5,217 nt of DNA from an uncultured Lachnospiraceae bacterium. GTDB lineage: Bacteria; Bacillota; Clostridia; Lachnospirales; Lachnospiraceae. The notes beneath the pieces are model-generated. The model ran no database searches. It was given only the letters and a program-made list of their open reading frames with translations, and was not told the DNA's origin. Below are positions 5,216 to 5,217 of this stretch, one piece after another. The translations under genes and the position numbers were made by a program. The first letter of the stretch is position 1. Each line of letters opens with the position of its first letter. Location of the stretch: contig CALZMS010000101.1 of NCBI GenBank assembly GCA_945788595.1, forward strand, positions 1 to 5,217, in the 5' to 3' direction.

Positions 5216-5217
5216 AC

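Overview
The window looks like chromosome from a Gram-positive member of the Clostridia, most likely a gut Lachnospiraceae. This rests on the protein sequences, on the gene order alr - mazF/ndoA - yebC - tepA (ClpP-like) - uppP-like - ftsK/spoIIIE, on strong AGGAGG-type ribosome binding sites and on sigma-A promoters with extended -10 elements. It is inferred from family resemblance; no database search was possible. All recognisable genes lie on the minus strand, so transcription runs from high to low coordinates. Nothing convincing is encoded on the plus strand.

Layout in transcription order. (1) 5217-5006: the C-terminal part of alanine racemase. Its reading frame breaks 20 bases before the window edge, at a striking 34-base palindrome. 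(2) 4904-4557: a MazF/NdoA (EndoA) endoribonuclease toxin that closely resembles B. subtilis NdoA, with no antitoxin gene in the 101-base gap before it. (3) 4548-4415: a consensus-like promoter and a leader of about 100 nt with two hairpins. (4) 4414-3686: YebC-family protein. (5) 3685-3392: a 294-base gap holding a 107-base inverted-repeat element that folds best as minus-strand RNA, and a doubtful small membrane-protein ORF. (6) 3391-2744: TepA-type ClpP-like serine protease, followed by a strong intrinsic terminator (2730-2698). (7) 2667-2576: a promoter with a perfect TATAAT, covered by a MarR-type palindrome and followed by a second dyad. (8) 2575-1697: a UppP/BacA-family membrane protein with a substituted (E/Q)xxxE motif. 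(9) 1632 to the left edge: the first 544 residues of an FtsK/SpoIIIE DNA translocase.

Functionally this is a housekeeping neighbourhood for cell-wall precursor supply (Alr, UppP-like), chromosome segregation (FtsK/SpoIIIE), translation or regulation (YebC), proteolysis (TepA) and RNA decay (NdoA). I see at least two transcription units begin here: one from the yebC promoter through tepA to the terminator, and one from the uppP promoter into ftsK. alr-mazF form an upstream unit with no terminator before the yebC promoter.

I see no CRISPR array, phage, transposase, tRNA or rRNA, and no clearly new multi-gene system. The observations most worth checking are the hairpin element between yebC and tepA, the frame break and palindrome in alr, the missing antitoxin, a possible MazF site in a hairpin loop at mazF's own stop codon, the altered active-site motif of the UppP-like protein, and the palindromic operator over its promoter.
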